Positions 34,301-43,525 of a DNA stretch of 64,000 nucleotides are shown one piece after another. The stretch comes from Paenibacillus tyrphae (lineage in GTDB: Bacteria; Bacillota; Bacilli; Paenibacillales; NBRC-103111). The notes beneath the pieces were generated by a model. The model was not told the DNA's origin and ran no database searches. It saw only the letters and a list, made by a program, of their open reading frames with translations. Both the position numbers and the translations under genes were made by a program. Position 1 is the first letter of the stretch; each line of letters starts with the position of its first letter. Location: contig NZ_BSDJ01000032.1 of assembly GCF_027925525.1 (NCBI RefSeq), positions 32,730 through 96,729 of the forward strand, in the 5' to 3' direction.

Positions 34301-35183
34301 CTCGGGCGTCTTGTCATCTGGATCGGCGTTACGCCCGTTGCAGATGCATACATCGCAGGCTAACGAGCAACGCTTGTCCGCGATGCCTGCGAACGCTTCG
34401 GGCGTCTTGTCATCTGGATCGCCGTTACGCGCGTTGCAGATGCATCCGTCGCAGGCAGACGTGCAGCGTCTGTCCGCGATGTTGGCAAACACCTCGGGTG
34501 TGCTACTATCTCGCGCGTTGCAACGCAATCAGTCGAGGGCAGTCGAGTCTCGTGCGTCCGCGGTGTTTGCGAATGACACGAGCGAATTGCTGCCACGCGT
34601 GTTGCAGATGCATCCGTCGCAGGCTGACGCGCAGCGTCCGTCCGCGATGCCCGCAAACGCCTCGGGCGTCTTGTCGCCCGGAGTGCCGCAACGCTCATTG
34701 CAGTTGAATCCGCTGCAGGCTGATGCACATCGTCCGCCCGCAATGCCCGCGAGCGTCTTAGGCACCCAACCTGTCAAAGCCGCGCCATTGCCTTTGCAAT
34801 TGCATCGACCGCAAGCTGTCGCGCAGCTCTCGCCCGCGGTGCCGGCCAGCGCCAGTGCCGCAGGCGTTTTAACGCCTCTCGTCGCGCCACAGACGCACAC
34901 GGCTCAGCAGCCCGCCAAGTCCGTCGCCACGCCGAGCCCGTCCTACCGGGTTGCGCGCTCTGAAATCGAATACCATAAAAAGCAGAAGCCCGATAGCCGG
35001 ACTCTGGCGAAGCAAGCGGCAGCGCAGGCCGTCAGCCAAGTTTCCGCCCAGCTTGAAGCGATGAAAGTCGAACTATCGGGCGCATCTCAGGCGGCTTTAC
35101 CGGACTTGGATCGTTTTGTCGACCAAGTGTATAGAGAGCTGGAGAACAAAATCAAATTCGAGCGGCAGCGCAGCGGGCTTTGA
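31305..35183 (+). CDS. Large repetitive variable protein of the eCIS cluster (tape-measure or Afp6-position candidate)
   Basis: A 1292-residue protein between tube 2 and the LysM protein, the place of the tiny Afp6 in Serratia Afp. Residues about 40-100 are helical (LVQLTLHLRLQLQLLKQEERDMLRTYRK); most of the rest is low-complexity, rich in Ser, Arg, Ala and Pro; residues about 975-1200 hold seven degenerate 32-residue repeats (LQMHPSQADxQRxSAMxANxSGVL). The last 50 residues (VSAQLEAMKVELSGASQ, DRFVDQVYRELENKIKFERQR) look like the conserved C-terminal helix seen in proteins at this position in other clusters. No other gene here is a credible tape measure, so this role is possible. Base composition in the middle appears lower in GC than in the baseplate genes. 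Confidence 0.6.
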   Translation: MRTTKRIQAGMAPSMPGHLRFAEQITRKYGFATRNYLGPQALTLLEPGEGGSPVQHVSLVQLTLHLRLQLQLLKQEERDMLRTYRKTLYLLEKLARRHDASERKKNSFLPAGVGMASRMAAANSATGTTRADRRQESRAFRSNVGEMERASAPASKSVGVHRHARTNGEAAGSRNSADAGIMQSVSAGPMLRPSRRVRRHGTKEPLVLRRDYRFAERSGSWHNVPGEQVRHVPAEQVQQARRKPESKAMAALRNPDAAAEIKERRDERQRDLQQGSSSGESSRSPLLEHEWRKPEQKQGRAFGQVLEWERVSLRQHAFNLIHNYRSTEFFSVTSNDVSAQTISGDRGVSARVRSEKASSPVDSDDKRGYRAVDENRGGGTVMRPIIVAASLIDDDNKRHRTLGGSTGWEKRGTAPDTGRSWLRPKGISSLDRGILLRRRIGLFEAGFLGGHRTADTRLENRRIMGSRQKDAAAAASEGRLFELGRLRMAGPVKSMRDISDRRYETAVLSSTTTVFEQTHWQKANADLLHGRAPIIVQRKIGNELSVSLRFHYPMSASLRRDNVFISQSPGRSSNKFGGIGSVQMLVGVAPSTGISAFKYDGSVHSNGSVPLRSRMLMSSEQLYHSRIAEADRGEMTAGLAVPVRHERTGLVAVQPKRVEAKTGMPMTSLFEGNIVSPISLGLGSTAVEGRQLRYHPLPSGGRAVSSIGLQIYAANSIGAVKQRYVRRHQASQSNSVMTSGKNARYDANDTVSGFTSEAVRSFTARTVSGSTNPMIRRFIHGAGSGPADIVFRSMPDEIRVSEGWGWNLTDVRRHPVVPAQYEQFGFLSVHSFILHKPVSLRSEGRLSALLPNVTDFAGNIGGSRIALRDGAAEERAMRRHPAGPDATLFKRNSAVYPSASVGSMAPTAPVPQFRVVPSQHARAGQATVFGPPFVQALPDPSTRMVATIANKLLQVRADWLSAATASVLGVFPPRASQRPLELYPSRADTQRPSVVRTNASGVLSSGSALRPLQMHTSQANEQRLSAMPANASGVLSSGSPLRALQMHPSQADVQRLSAMLANTSGVLLSRALQRNQSRAVESRASAVFANDTSELLPRVLQMHPSQADAQRPSAMPANASGVLSPGVPQRSLQLNPLQADAHRPPAMPASVLGTQPVKAAPLPLQLHRPQAVAQLSPAVPASASAAGVLTPLVAPQTHTAQQPAKSVATPSPSYRVARSEIEYHKKQKPDSRTLAKQAAAQAVSQVSAQLEAMKVELSGASQAALPDLDRFVDQVYRELENKIKFERQRSGL
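34215..34900 (+). repeat. In-frame tandem repeats, about 96 bases per unit
   Basis: Within the 1292-residue protein gene, units spaced 96 bases (for example those starting CGTTGCAGATGCAT at about 34336 and 34432) repeat with high DNA identity and encode 32 residues each; later units are more diverged and one is shortened to 24 codons. The pattern suggests recent expansion by recombination or slippage. Confidence 0.8.
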
Positions 35184-35225
35184 CCCCTGCGGCCGAGACT
35201 CCCGAACTTGCAAAGGGTGAGGCGG

Positions 35226-35849
35226 ATGGCTTTAACGAAAGCGAAAATTATTGTGGAAGGCGGCAGCCGGCAGGAAATCGAGGTGCTGTTTAACCCGAAG
35301 GAATACCAGGTGGAGTCGTCCAACAAATTTGTGTGGCAGATGATTCCCGGCTTGAATGCGCCGATTACCCAGTTTGTGAGCGGGGAAGCAACGACGCTGT
35401 CGATGGACCTGTTCTTCGATAGCTATGAGAAAGGTACGGATGTCCGCACCCACACCTCGAAAGTGGTTAAGTTGCTCGATGTGGATAAAGATTTGCACGC
35501 GCCGCCGCCATGCCGTTTTGTATGGGGGTCCCTGAATTTTAAAGGCATTGTCGAAAAGGTTTCGCAAAAATTTACGATGTTTCTCGATTCCGGGATCCCG
35601 GTGCGGGCTACGCTTCGTGTGACGTTCAAGGCTGTCATGAGCATGAAAGAGCAGTTCCAGCATATTCCCCGCCAGTCCGCCGACCGCACGAAGCAAAAGC
35701 TGTTTAACCAAGGTGACCAACTGTGGATGATTGCTGCCCAAGAATACGAAAATCCCGGACTATGGCGCGAGATTGCCAAAGCGAACAAGATCGACAACCC
35801 CAGGCATATCGAAGCTGGACGCAGACTGATCGTTCCGAGGCTGGAATAG
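35226..35849 (+). CDS. LysM-domain baseplate protein (Afp7/gp53-like)
   Basis: A 207-residue protein. N-terminal part TKAKIIVEGGSRQEIEVLFNPKEYQVE is the family hallmark; a LysM module covers about 158-205 (FNQGDQLWMIAAQEYENPGLWREIAKANKI, then AGRRLIVPRLE). In Afp-type systems it connects tube, hub and wedge in the baseplate rather than binding peptidoglycan. Ribosome binding site AAAGGGTGAGG precedes 35226; the earlier in-frame ATG at 35208 lacks one. Confidence 0.92.
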   Translation: MALTKAKIIVEGGSRQEIEVLFNPKEYQVESSNKFVWQMIPGLNAPITQFVSGEATTLSMDLFFDSYEKGTDVRTHTSKVVKLLDVDKDLHAPPPCRFVWGSLNFKGIVEKVSQKFTMFLDSGIPVRATLRVTFKAVMSMKEQFQHIPRQSADRTKQKLFNQGDQLWMIAAQEYENPGLWREIAKANKIDNPRHIEAGRRLIVPRLE

Positions 35850-35897
35850 CTGCTGCCATCGTCCTGCCTATACATAACGAAGAGAGGGGAATGGGCC

Positions 35898-36989
35898 ATG
35901 TCGCTGGAAACCAAAACGTATACGTTTGACGAACTGGAAAGCAAATACCGGAATTTCTACGCACCCGCCTACGAGATTTATATCGATGGCTCCAATATTG
36001 TCGCCGAAAGCATGGCCATTCCCTCCATCACCGTCACGACAAGCGTCGAACCTAAAGCAAACTACGTCGATTTTTCCGTGAAGAACGCCTACGATATCGT
36101 CAAGCGGGATTTCAAATGGCTCGGCGAGTACTTTGTCCTGGGGAAAACGCTGGAAGTGAAAATGGGCTATACGGACAAGCTGAAAACGGTATTTTACGGA
36201 ATCATCACTTCCGTTACCGCCGACTATCCGGCACAGGGCCATCCGACCCTCCGGGTAAAGGGGATGGACAAGTCGACGCTGATGATGAAAGGCTCGAAGG
36301 CCGGCTATTGGATTGACAAAAAGTACAGCGACGTAGCCAAGGAGATCGGCCAAAAATATGTGCCCAAAGTGATCGTCGACGATACGCAAACCGTGATCGG
36401 CACGATCGACCAAAAAGGTATGAGCGACTTTAAATTTCTCAGGTACTTGGCGCTGATGTGCAATTACGACTTTTTTCTCGTGGGTAAAACGATGTATTTT
36501 CGCAAGCCGCTTACGGGGACTTCCAGCGTGCTGACCTTAAGCTACGGCCAAAATTTGCGCAGCTTTGCCACCGATATGAACCTTGCCGACCAGATTACTA
36601 AAGTGACGGTGCGCGGTTGGGACGACAAGCAGCAGAAGCCGATCGTCGCTTCGGCTACCGAGATCACCAAGCTTGGCTCCGGCTCCAAGACGGGCACAGA
36701 TTTGCTGAAAACGCATGGCGAGTTCGAGGAAAATATCGGCGCGAATGTCGATTCCGTGGAAGAGGCAAAGGCGAAGGCGGAGGCGGTTATGAACGAGCGG
36801 GGGATGAAGCTGGTTACCGGGCATGGCGAAACCATCGGCCTGCCTGAAATTTGCGCGGGCCGGTATATGAAGCTGGAGGGATTGGGCAGGGTTCTCAACC
36901 AACCTTACTATATTACGTCCTCCACGCACCGGATCGACGCCTCCGGGTATACGACGACATTTAAAGTTCAAGGAAATGCGGTGGGCTGA
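35898..36989 (+). CDS. Phage late control D-like baseplate hub protein (gpD/gp27-like)
   Basis: A 363-residue protein with the gpD fold: FYAPAYEIYIDGSNIV, then two split-barrel domains, VTADYPAQGHPTLRVKGMDKST, and end YITSSTHRIDASGYTTTFKVQGNA. It corresponds to the first half of VgrG/Afp8, forming the ring on which the spike sits. Start has AGAGGGG upstream. The next gene begins one base after its stop, so hub and spike parts, fused in Afp8, are split here. Confidence 0.9.
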   Translation: MSLETKTYTFDELESKYRNFYAPAYEIYIDGSNIVAESMAIPSITVTTSVEPKANYVDFSVKNAYDIVKRDFKWLGEYFVLGKTLEVKMGYTDKLKTVFYGIITSVTADYPAQGHPTLRVKGMDKSTLMMKGSKAGYWIDKKYSDVAKEIGQKYVPKVIVDDTQTVIGTIDQKGMSDFKFLRYLALMCNYDFFLVGKTMYFRKPLTGTSSVLTLSYGQNLRSFATDMNLADQITKVTVRGWDDKQQKPIVASATEITKLGSGSKTGTDLLKTHGEFEENIGANVDSVEEAKAKAEAVMNERGMKLVTGHGETIGLPEICAGRYMKLEGLGRVLNQPYYITSSTHRIDASGYTTTFKVQGNAVG

Positions 36990-36990
36990 T

Positions 36991-37722
36991 ATGAACGAAT
37001 TTCCTTTCTCGTTAAATCCGAACGAAGCGATGGAATCGTTGACACCGAAGATTAACGGTGTGATGGTGGCCGTCGTGACGGACAACAAGGACCCGGAAAA
37101 CCTGGCCCGGGTCAAGCTGAAGCTTCCGCTCCGCGAAGGAGAGACGGAAACCGATTGGACCCGGATCGCCACGCTGATGGCCGGGAAAGACCGCGGGACG
37201 CTGTTCATTCCGGAGGTGGGGGACGAGGTGCTGGTCGCCTTTCATCTCGGGGAGGCCCGGCAGCCTTATGTGATCGGTACGCTGTGGAATAAGAAGGATC
37301 CTTCTCCCGAAGGGAAGAACGATAAGAACGACGTGCGCAAATTCAAGTCACGGTCGGGGCATGAGCTGATTTTCGACGACAATGACGCAGAAGGCAAGAT
37401 TACGGTGAAGACTCAAAAAGGCCAGATCGTCGAGCTTCTGGATAAGGAAAGCTCGGTCACCATCGCCGATTCCAGCGGAAACCATTCCATTGTCATTCAA
37501 GGCGGGTCCGCGAATGAAATCAAGATCAAGTCGAGCACTTCGGTTATCACGATGAATGCCAAGGGCGATATCCAGATCGAGAGCAGCAAGCAGATTACCG
37601 TCAAATCGACCCAGGTGAACATTGAGGCTACCGCGAGTCTGGCGCTGAAAGGCAGCGCCTCCGTCGATATCAAATCGGACGGAGTCGTCAACATTAAGGG
37701 CAGCCTGGTCAAAATCAACTAA
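36991..37722 (+). CDS. Spike protein, gp5/VgrG-type with OB fold and beta-helix
   Basis: A 243-residue protein. An OB domain (about 24-105: VMVAVVTDNKDPENLARVKLKLP, IPEVGDEVLVAFHLGEARQPYVIGTLW) is followed by repeated short beta strands with alternating charged and hydrophobic residues (GDIQIESSKQITVKSTQVNIE, then ASVDIKSDGVVNIKGSLVKI), the triangular beta-helix of spikes. It is the tip-bearing part of the particle; the PAAR-like DUF4280 protein encoded on the other strand (50502) would sharpen it. Start at 36991, coupled to the upstream stop. Confidence 0.9.
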   Translation: MNEFPFSLNPNEAMESLTPKINGVMVAVVTDNKDPENLARVKLKLPLREGETETDWTRIATLMAGKDRGTLFIPEVGDEVLVAFHLGEARQPYVIGTLWNKKDPSPEGKNDKNDVRKFKSRSGHELIFDDNDAEGKITVKTQKGQIVELLDKESSVTIADSSGNHSIVIQGGSANEIKIKSSTSVITMNAKGDIQIESSKQITVKSTQVNIEATASLALKGSASVDIKSDGVVNIKGSLVKIN

Positions 37723-37743
37723 TCGGCCAAGGGAGGCGCACGG

Positions 37744-38142
37744 GTGAAGTCGTTTTTGGGCAGAGGATGGAAATTCCCCATAGAAGTGGATGAAGTGACC
37801 GGCCGCATTAAAATGTCCGAATATGAAGAGGACATCGCCGAAGCGATTCGCATTATTGTATGGACCGGCAAAGGGGAACGTGTGATGAGGCCGGATTTCG
37901 GCTGCGGCGTGGAGCGCTTTCTGTTCGGCTCGACGGACGAGACGACGATGCATCTGCTGGAGTCGGACATCACGGAAGCGATTCGCATCTGGGAGCCTCG
38001 GGTGCACGAGGTCGAGGTCCGGGCGGAGCCAGATACGGACGATCCCGGCAAAGTGATGATCCGCATCCGGTACGAGGTCCGATCGACGAACAACTTATTT
38101 AATCAGGTATATCCGTTCTATATTCATGAAGGCACGAAATGA
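37744..38142 (+). CDS. gp25-like baseplate wedge protein (Afp9-like)
   Basis: A 132-residue wedge subunit of the GPW/gp25 family. Typical are GWKFPIEVD, IRIIVWTGKGERVMRPDFGCGVERFLFG and LLESDITEAIRIWEPRVHEVEV; gp25 nucleates sheath polymerisation at the baseplate. It begins with GTG at 37744, preceded by AAGGGAGG. Confidence 0.93.
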   Translation: MKSFLGRGWKFPIEVDEVTGRIKMSEYEEDIAEAIRIIVWTGKGERVMRPDFGCGVERFLFGSTDETTMHLLESDITEAIRIWEPRVHEVEVRAEPDTDDPGKVMIRIRYEVRSTNNLFNQVYPFYIHEGTK

Positions 38143-38178
38143 GCAGCCGAATAGGCTAGGAAAGGAGGCGGTTCACGG

Positions 38179-41100
38179 ATGCGGGTTCCTCCGATCGACG
38201 CCCGGGATGTCCCGGCGCTGATTCGACAAATGCAGGAAATGACACCTTTTTATACACCCGAATGGAGATTCACGCCGGAGGACCCCGATCCGGGAACGGC
38301 TTTGTTTCTTCTGTTCGCGCGGATGCTGGGGGACAATATCTCCAGGCTCAATCAAGTGCCGCATAAAAATTTTGTCGCTTTCCTCAATATGCTGGATGTG
38401 TCCCAGCAGTCCTCTCTTCCGGCCAAGAGCTACCTGACCTTTTATTTAAGCGAGGGAGCGCAGGAGACTGTTCCGGTGCCCAAAGGGACGAAAGTGGCCG
38501 GAACGCCTCCGGAGGGCGGGGAGCCGGTCATCTTCGAAACGGCTCATTCCGTCATGGTTACGCCCGCCCGGCTTACGGACATGTACAATGTGAGCGTCCG
38601 CCACGACCGGATCGTCCGGCTTAACACCCCCTCGGGAGAGGAGCACCCGGCGGCGCTGTTCCGATTCGGGGCGGAAGGCGACGTGCAGGAGCACAGTCTG
38701 CTTCTGAGGCACGATCATTTGTTCAGGCTGAAGCATGAAGCGAGAATCGAGCTGGAGCTGACGCATTCGCAGAAGCGGTTCAAGGAGGCTGCCTTATCGG
38801 AACGTTTGGCGGATAGCGGGACGGTGACGTGGAGCTACTTCTCGGGCGGGGCTTGGATTCCGTTCGATGAGGCGGAAAGCCGGGGAAACCGGTTGATTTT
38901 GACCAAACGTAAGCTTGCTCCTTGGGAAGAAACGGAGCTGGAGGAAGGCGCAGGAAGATGGCTGCGATGCAAGGTTCGTTCGCTCGGCGCAGCTTCAGGC
39001 ACTCCGGATCTGGCAGAGCTGGAGCTGGATGGACTGCGCATCAAGGCGGATTATGCGGATCTGCACGGCGATGGCGGAATCGAGCCGGAGCGGATGTATT
39101 TCGGCGATATCCAGATCGATTCGAGCGGCGGCTATCCGTTCGGCGATCTGTTCGCCCCGTTCGGGACGTTTTATGCCGCATGCGCGGAACCGCTCAGCAA
39201 GCGGGGCGGCAAAATAACGGTCAGCTTCCGTTTATCGCGCAGGGAGCACCGCCTGATCCCGGAGAAGCCGCCGCACATCGACTGGAAGCCGATTATGAAG
39301 AAGAAAGACGTGGACAAGGTCGACATCCCCGATCAAGTTTCGATTACCCGCGTCGTATGGGAATATTGGAACGGTTCGGCCTGGGTGAGGCTGCCTGTTC
39401 CGGCTGCAGCGGAAACGCTGTTCTATCATCCGGTGGAGGGTTACGCAGAGTTTGCCTTCGTATGTCCGGCCGATCTGGAGCAAACGTTCGTCAATTCGGA
39501 ATGGAACTACTGGATTCGCGCGCGGATATTGCATATCGAGCATTTGTATTCGGCCAACCCGCTCTATTTGTCTCCATGGATTGAGCAGGTCCGGCTGACA
39601 TATGCTTACGACGATCCGCTTTACCCGCCTGAAGCGTGCTGGATCCGCAACAACGTGGAGAGCCGGGACTGCTCCGGACAAACCGGGGGCAGCGGCCGTC
39701 CCTTTGCTCCTTTCCGGTTGCCCGAGGGCGGCAAGCCGGCCGTTTATTTCGGTTTTGACCGGGCCCCCGTCCGCGGGCCGATCAGTCTATATTTTTCCGT
39801 GCTGATGCAAAAAGCGGCGTCCGGCGACATCCCGCTGATCGAATGGGAGTACGGGGCGGGGGAAGGAAGCTGGCGTCCCTTGAAGACGACGGACGGCACG
39901 ATCGGGTTTACGCAAAGCGGAACGGTTCTTTTTTATTCGCCGGCCGACATGGCCGGGCTTAGGATGTGGGGCCAGGACCGGTATTGGATTCGCGCGGTGA
40001 ACAAGGACGCGAGGTTCGATTCGGACAGCCCGCCGAGCCCTTGTCCGTTCATCTTGGGGGTCCATTTGAACACGGTGGCGGTGATCCAGCAGGAGACGGT
40101 CGAGCAGGAAACGCCGCAGGCGGCGGCCTCCGATGATTTCCCGGACGAGGCATCTGCCGTCGTCCTGGCCCGCACGCCGGTTATTTCGGAGGAAGTGTGG
40201 GTGGACGAAACCGGGCATTTGGCCAAGGAAGAGCTGGCCGAGCTGGAGCTTGCCGAAGGACGGGCGGACATCGTACGCGATTCGGAAGGGCAAGTGCTGA
40301 AGTGCTGGGTCTGCTACGAGCCGGTGACGAATTTCCTTACTTCGGGTCCGGCCGACCGGCATTACCGGATAGATCGTTCGACCGGCCGGATCTATTTTGG
40401 GGACGGGGTTCGCGGGAGACGTCTTCCGAACTCGGATATCGAACGGATCAAGGTGAACTACAAAACCGGCGGGGGAGAACGGGGGAATTTGGACCGGCTG
40501 GCGATCAACCAACTGCAAACGTCCATTGCGTTCATCCAGAGCGTCGTGAATCACGAGCCGGCTTCCGGCGGCTGCGAGCCCGAATCGCTGCAGGAGGCGC
40601 TGAAACGCGGACCGCAGTTGGTCAAGCACCGGGGGCGCGCGGTGACCGCGGAAGATTACGAATGGCTCGCGCGGGAAGCTTATCCGGGCATCGGCAAGGT
40701 GAAATGCCTGCCTGGGCGCAACGTTCGCATGGAGAAAGAGATGGGCTGCGTCACGCTGGTCGTCCTTCCGAAGACGGGCTTTCACGATGGCCCTCCTTTT
40801 ATCGAATTGAAGAAGCGGATCGAGAGCTATCTCCGGGAGCGCGCAGCTTATCTGACGGCTTTTCCGGGCAGCATTCAAGTGATCGGGCCGGCCTGGCTGG
40901 AGATCGGCGTACAAGCGGTATTGGCCGTAAAAAGCATGGAGGAAGCGGCTGAGGCTGAAAGTCAAGCGCTGAGCAAAATCAGTCGGTTTCTGCATCCGCT
41001 GGTTGGGGGCTTGAACGGAAACGGGTGGGAAATCGGCAAGCCGCTGCACCTGTCCATGTTCTATGCGCTGTTGAAATCCATCGGGTCGATCCATCACGTC

Positions 41101-41232
41101 GACCGTCTGACCATGACGGTAACGAAGCTGGAGGACGGAGTGCGCACGGAGCTGCTGCCGGAGAACATGTCCCTGATTCCGCACGGCATCATCACCGAAG
41201 GCATCCATAAGCTGGCTATCGAGATCATGTAA
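38179..41232 (+). CDS. Baseplate J-like protein 1 (Afp11-like)
   Basis: A 1017-residue baseplate wedge protein. N-terminal DPDPGTALFLLFARMLGDNISRL is a family block; the middle has several beta-sandwich insertions (FYSVLMQKAASGDIPLIEWEYG); baseplate-J core follows from about residue 720: RIYFGDGVRGRRLPN, YKTGGGERGNLDRLAINQL, LKRGPQLVKHRGRAVTAEDYEWLAREAYPGIGKVKC, ending with a helical plus IHHVDRL segment. AAAGGAGG lies 10 bases upstream. Confidence 0.9.
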   Translation: MRVPPIDARDVPALIRQMQEMTPFYTPEWRFTPEDPDPGTALFLLFARMLGDNISRLNQVPHKNFVAFLNMLDVSQQSSLPAKSYLTFYLSEGAQETVPVPKGTKVAGTPPEGGEPVIFETAHSVMVTPARLTDMYNVSVRHDRIVRLNTPSGEEHPAALFRFGAEGDVQEHSLLLRHDHLFRLKHEARIELELTHSQKRFKEAALSERLADSGTVTWSYFSGGAWIPFDEAESRGNRLILTKRKLAPWEETELEEGAGRWLRCKVRSLGAASGTPDLAELELDGLRIKADYADLHGDGGIEPERMYFGDIQIDSSGGYPFGDLFAPFGTFYAACAEPLSKRGGKITVSFRLSRREHRLIPEKPPHIDWKPIMKKKDVDKVDIPDQVSITRVVWEYWNGSAWVRLPVPAAAETLFYHPVEGYAEFAFVCPADLEQTFVNSEWNYWIRARILHIEHLYSANPLYLSPWIEQVRLTYAYDDPLYPPEACWIRNNVESRDCSGQTGGSGRPFAPFRLPEGGKPAVYFGFDRAPVRGPISLYFSVLMQKAASGDIPLIEWEYGAGEGSWRPLKTTDGTIGFTQSGTVLFYSPADMAGLRMWGQDRYWIRAVNKDARFDSDSPPSPCPFILGVHLNTVAVIQQETVEQETPQAAASDDFPDEASAVVLARTPVISEEVWVDETGHLAKEELAELELAEGRADIVRDSEGQVLKCWVCYEPVTNFLTSGPADRHYRIDRSTGRIYFGDGVRGRRLPNSDIERIKVNYKTGGGERGNLDRLAINQLQTSIAFIQSVVNHEPASGGCEPESLQEALKRGPQLVKHRGRAVTAEDYEWLAREAYPGIGKVKCLPGRNVRMEKEMGCVTLVVLPKTGFHDGPPFIELKKRIESYLRERAAYLTAFPGSIQVIGPAWLEIGVQAVLAVKSMEEAAEAESQALSKISRFLHPLVGGLNGNGWEIGKPLHLSMFYALLKSIGSIHHVDRLTMTVTKLEDGVRTELLPENMSLIPHGIITEGIHKLAIEIM

Positions 41233-41252
41233 GGGACGGGAGGGGAACAAGC

Positions 41253-43508
41253 ATGCTTAAGCTGCCGAATTTGGATGACCGCATGTACGAGCATATGGTC
41301 GAAGCAGCCCGGAAGCAAATCCCTGCGCTTTATCCGGCATGGACGGACGAGAACGCGCATGATCCGGGCATGACGATGCTTGAAATGCTGACTTGGCTTA
41401 TCGAGATGCAGCAGTATTACTTAAACCGGGTCACCGAAGCCAACGAGCTGAAATTTCTCAAGCTGCTTGGCGTGAAGCCCCAGGGAGCGGTGCCGGCTTC
41501 GGTTGAAGTTCAATTCGAAGGCGTCGACGTGAAATCCAAGCTTCCCCGCGGAACCAAGCTGTCGGCGGGCGGGCTGATCTTCGAGACGGCGGAGCCGCTC
41601 CTGCTCGTTCCCGCCATCCCGGACAAGCTGATTGTCGCCACCGACGCCGGTTATTTCGACTATACCGCCTCGAACGAAGGACGCAACGTATCGTTTCCGG
41701 CATTCGGTGCCAAAGGGGAAGCGGGAAGCCGATTGTACATCGGGTTCACCGAACCGCTGCCGACGAATCGACTGCTTACCCTATCCATTCGATTATATGA
41801 GAACTATCCTATCGTTCCGGTCCAGGACACCGAACGGGAACGCATTCCTTCGGCCAAGCTGGAGTGGAGGATATTCGATGACGGCGGAGAGGACCGTCCT
41901 GCGGACTGGGGGCCGGTCGATTTGCGGCGGGACGAGACGAACCATTTGTCGCAAAGCGGCAAGCTGTTGTTCCGGCTGGAGCGGTCGATGCAGCCGAGAA
42001 TCGTGGGACCGGCATCGGACCGGGAGCGGTATTGGATCTGCTGCGAGGTCGTCGAACCCGGATTCGAGCTTCTGCCCAAGATCGAACACGTGGCGTTCAA
42101 TGCGGTGACCGCCTTCCAGCATGATACATGGAGTCTGATGGAGGAGTTCGATTGGGACGGACGGAACGGGCAAGGGAAATCGCTGGAAATCAGCCATTAT
42201 TTAGCTTTCTTTGGCGCGGTGCGGGTTCAAGTGCGCACCGAGGCCCAAGGGGAGTGGGTGGAATGGAGCGAGGCCGGCGATCTGCCGTCTGCAGTCCCGG
42301 AGGATAAAAGGAAAGTTTACGCATTAAGCCGAAACGACGAGAGCAAGACGGTCCGGATTGCTTTCGGGGACGATGCGGGCGGGCAGGCGCCGCCGGACGG
42401 CATCGGACGGGTAAGGGTCATTTGCCATACCGGGCGGTTTCGCGATCAGCGGCGGATCGGCACCGGAAACGGGCTGCCCCATCAGCGCTGCGAGCTTCCC
42501 TGCGCTTCCGTCGTCGCCGAAGCGTTCCGGCTTCAAATCGGAGAAAAGGACCCCGTATCCGGGGAATGGCTCTGGTATGACTGGCACCGGGTCGACGACT
42601 TCGACCGGTCCGGTCCGGACGACCGGCATTTCCTGCTCGATCCGCTGAACGGCATCGTCCTTTTCGGCGACAACGAGAAAGGGATGGCGCCCTCGCCTTC
42701 CGACGAGCCGAACATCGTCGTGAATTCCCTTCGTTCGACCGAAGGCGTGTCCGGGAATATTAACGCCACCTTGATTCAGCGTTTCGCCGAGCCGTGGCCG
42801 GAGGTGGAGCTTGTGCGCCCCGTGAACCGGACGGTCGCTGGGGGCGGCTTCGCTCCGGAAACGTTGGAGGAGGCCAAGCTGCGAGCGAGAAGGGAACTGC
42901 AGCAGCCCGCAACCGCCGTGACGGCGGAGGATGTGGAGCGGATCGTGCTGAATACGCCGGGACTCCGCGTGGCCAGAGCGCGGGCGCTGCCTTTATTCCG
43001 CAAAGGGCTGAAGCAGTACCCTGCGGACCGGTCGCCGGCGGCTCTGTCCGTCGTAGTGGTGCCTTACAGCGAATCGCCGAAGCCCATGCCAAGCCGCGGA
43101 TTTATGGAAACCGTGAGACGGCATTTGGACAAGCGGCGGATGATTACGACGGACATTCAAATTTTGCCGCCGGAATATATTGAGATTAGCGTGCATGCCG
43201 TTATCGTGGTAGAGCCTTCGTTCAAGGACGAAACGAACATCGTCATCCGGGAGCTGACCCGACTGCTGCAGCCTTTCGACAACAAGGACGGAACGAGCGG
43301 CTGGGCTTTCGGACGGACCGTGTACAAGGGAGACATTTACGGCGTTATCAATCGGATTCCAGGGGTTAGCTATATTCAGGACTTATGGATTTCGGCGGAA
43401 GGCAAAGGATTTCGTAAAGATGCCGACGGTGATATTCAAATCCCGCCATACGGGCTCGTATATTCCGGAGAGCACGACATCGAATTGGTCAGCTTGACCG
43501 AGCTGTAA
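41253..43508 (+). CDS. Baseplate J-like protein 2 (Afp12-like)
   Basis: A 751-residue paralogue of the preceding protein. Start LPNLDDRMYEHMVEAARKQIPA, then HDPGMTMLEMLTWLIEMQQYYLNRV; later VLFGDNEKGMAPSPSD, SGNINATLIQRFAEP, GGGFAPETLEEAKLRARRELQQPATAVTAEDVERIV and GRTVYKGDIYGVINRIPGVSYIQDLWI. The two large proteins would form the wedge heterodimer around the hub. GGGAGGGG precedes the start, 20 bases after the upstream stop. Confidence 0.9.
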   Translation: MLKLPNLDDRMYEHMVEAARKQIPALYPAWTDENAHDPGMTMLEMLTWLIEMQQYYLNRVTEANELKFLKLLGVKPQGAVPASVEVQFEGVDVKSKLPRGTKLSAGGLIFETAEPLLLVPAIPDKLIVATDAGYFDYTASNEGRNVSFPAFGAKGEAGSRLYIGFTEPLPTNRLLTLSIRLYENYPIVPVQDTERERIPSAKLEWRIFDDGGEDRPADWGPVDLRRDETNHLSQSGKLLFRLERSMQPRIVGPASDRERYWICCEVVEPGFELLPKIEHVAFNAVTAFQHDTWSLMEEFDWDGRNGQGKSLEISHYLAFFGAVRVQVRTEAQGEWVEWSEAGDLPSAVPEDKRKVYALSRNDESKTVRIAFGDDAGGQAPPDGIGRVRVICHTGRFRDQRRIGTGNGLPHQRCELPCASVVAEAFRLQIGEKDPVSGEWLWYDWHRVDDFDRSGPDDRHFLLDPLNGIVLFGDNEKGMAPSPSDEPNIVVNSLRSTEGVSGNINATLIQRFAEPWPEVELVRPVNRTVAGGGFAPETLEEAKLRARRELQQPATAVTAEDVERIVLNTPGLRVARARALPLFRKGLKQYPADRSPAALSVVVVPYSESPKPMPSRGFMETVRRHLDKRRMITTDIQILPPEYIEISVHAVIVVEPSFKDETNIVIRELTRLLQPFDNKDGTSGWAFGRTVYKGDIYGVINRIPGVSYIQDLWISAEGKGFRKDADGDIQIPPYGLVYSGEHDIELVSLTEL

Positions 43509-43525
43509 TTAAGGGGGGCGGGCGT

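Noticed and set aside
34215..34900. CRISPR-like repeats
   Set aside because: Repeats are in frame, encode similar peptides, have no distinct unique spacers and no cas genes are near.
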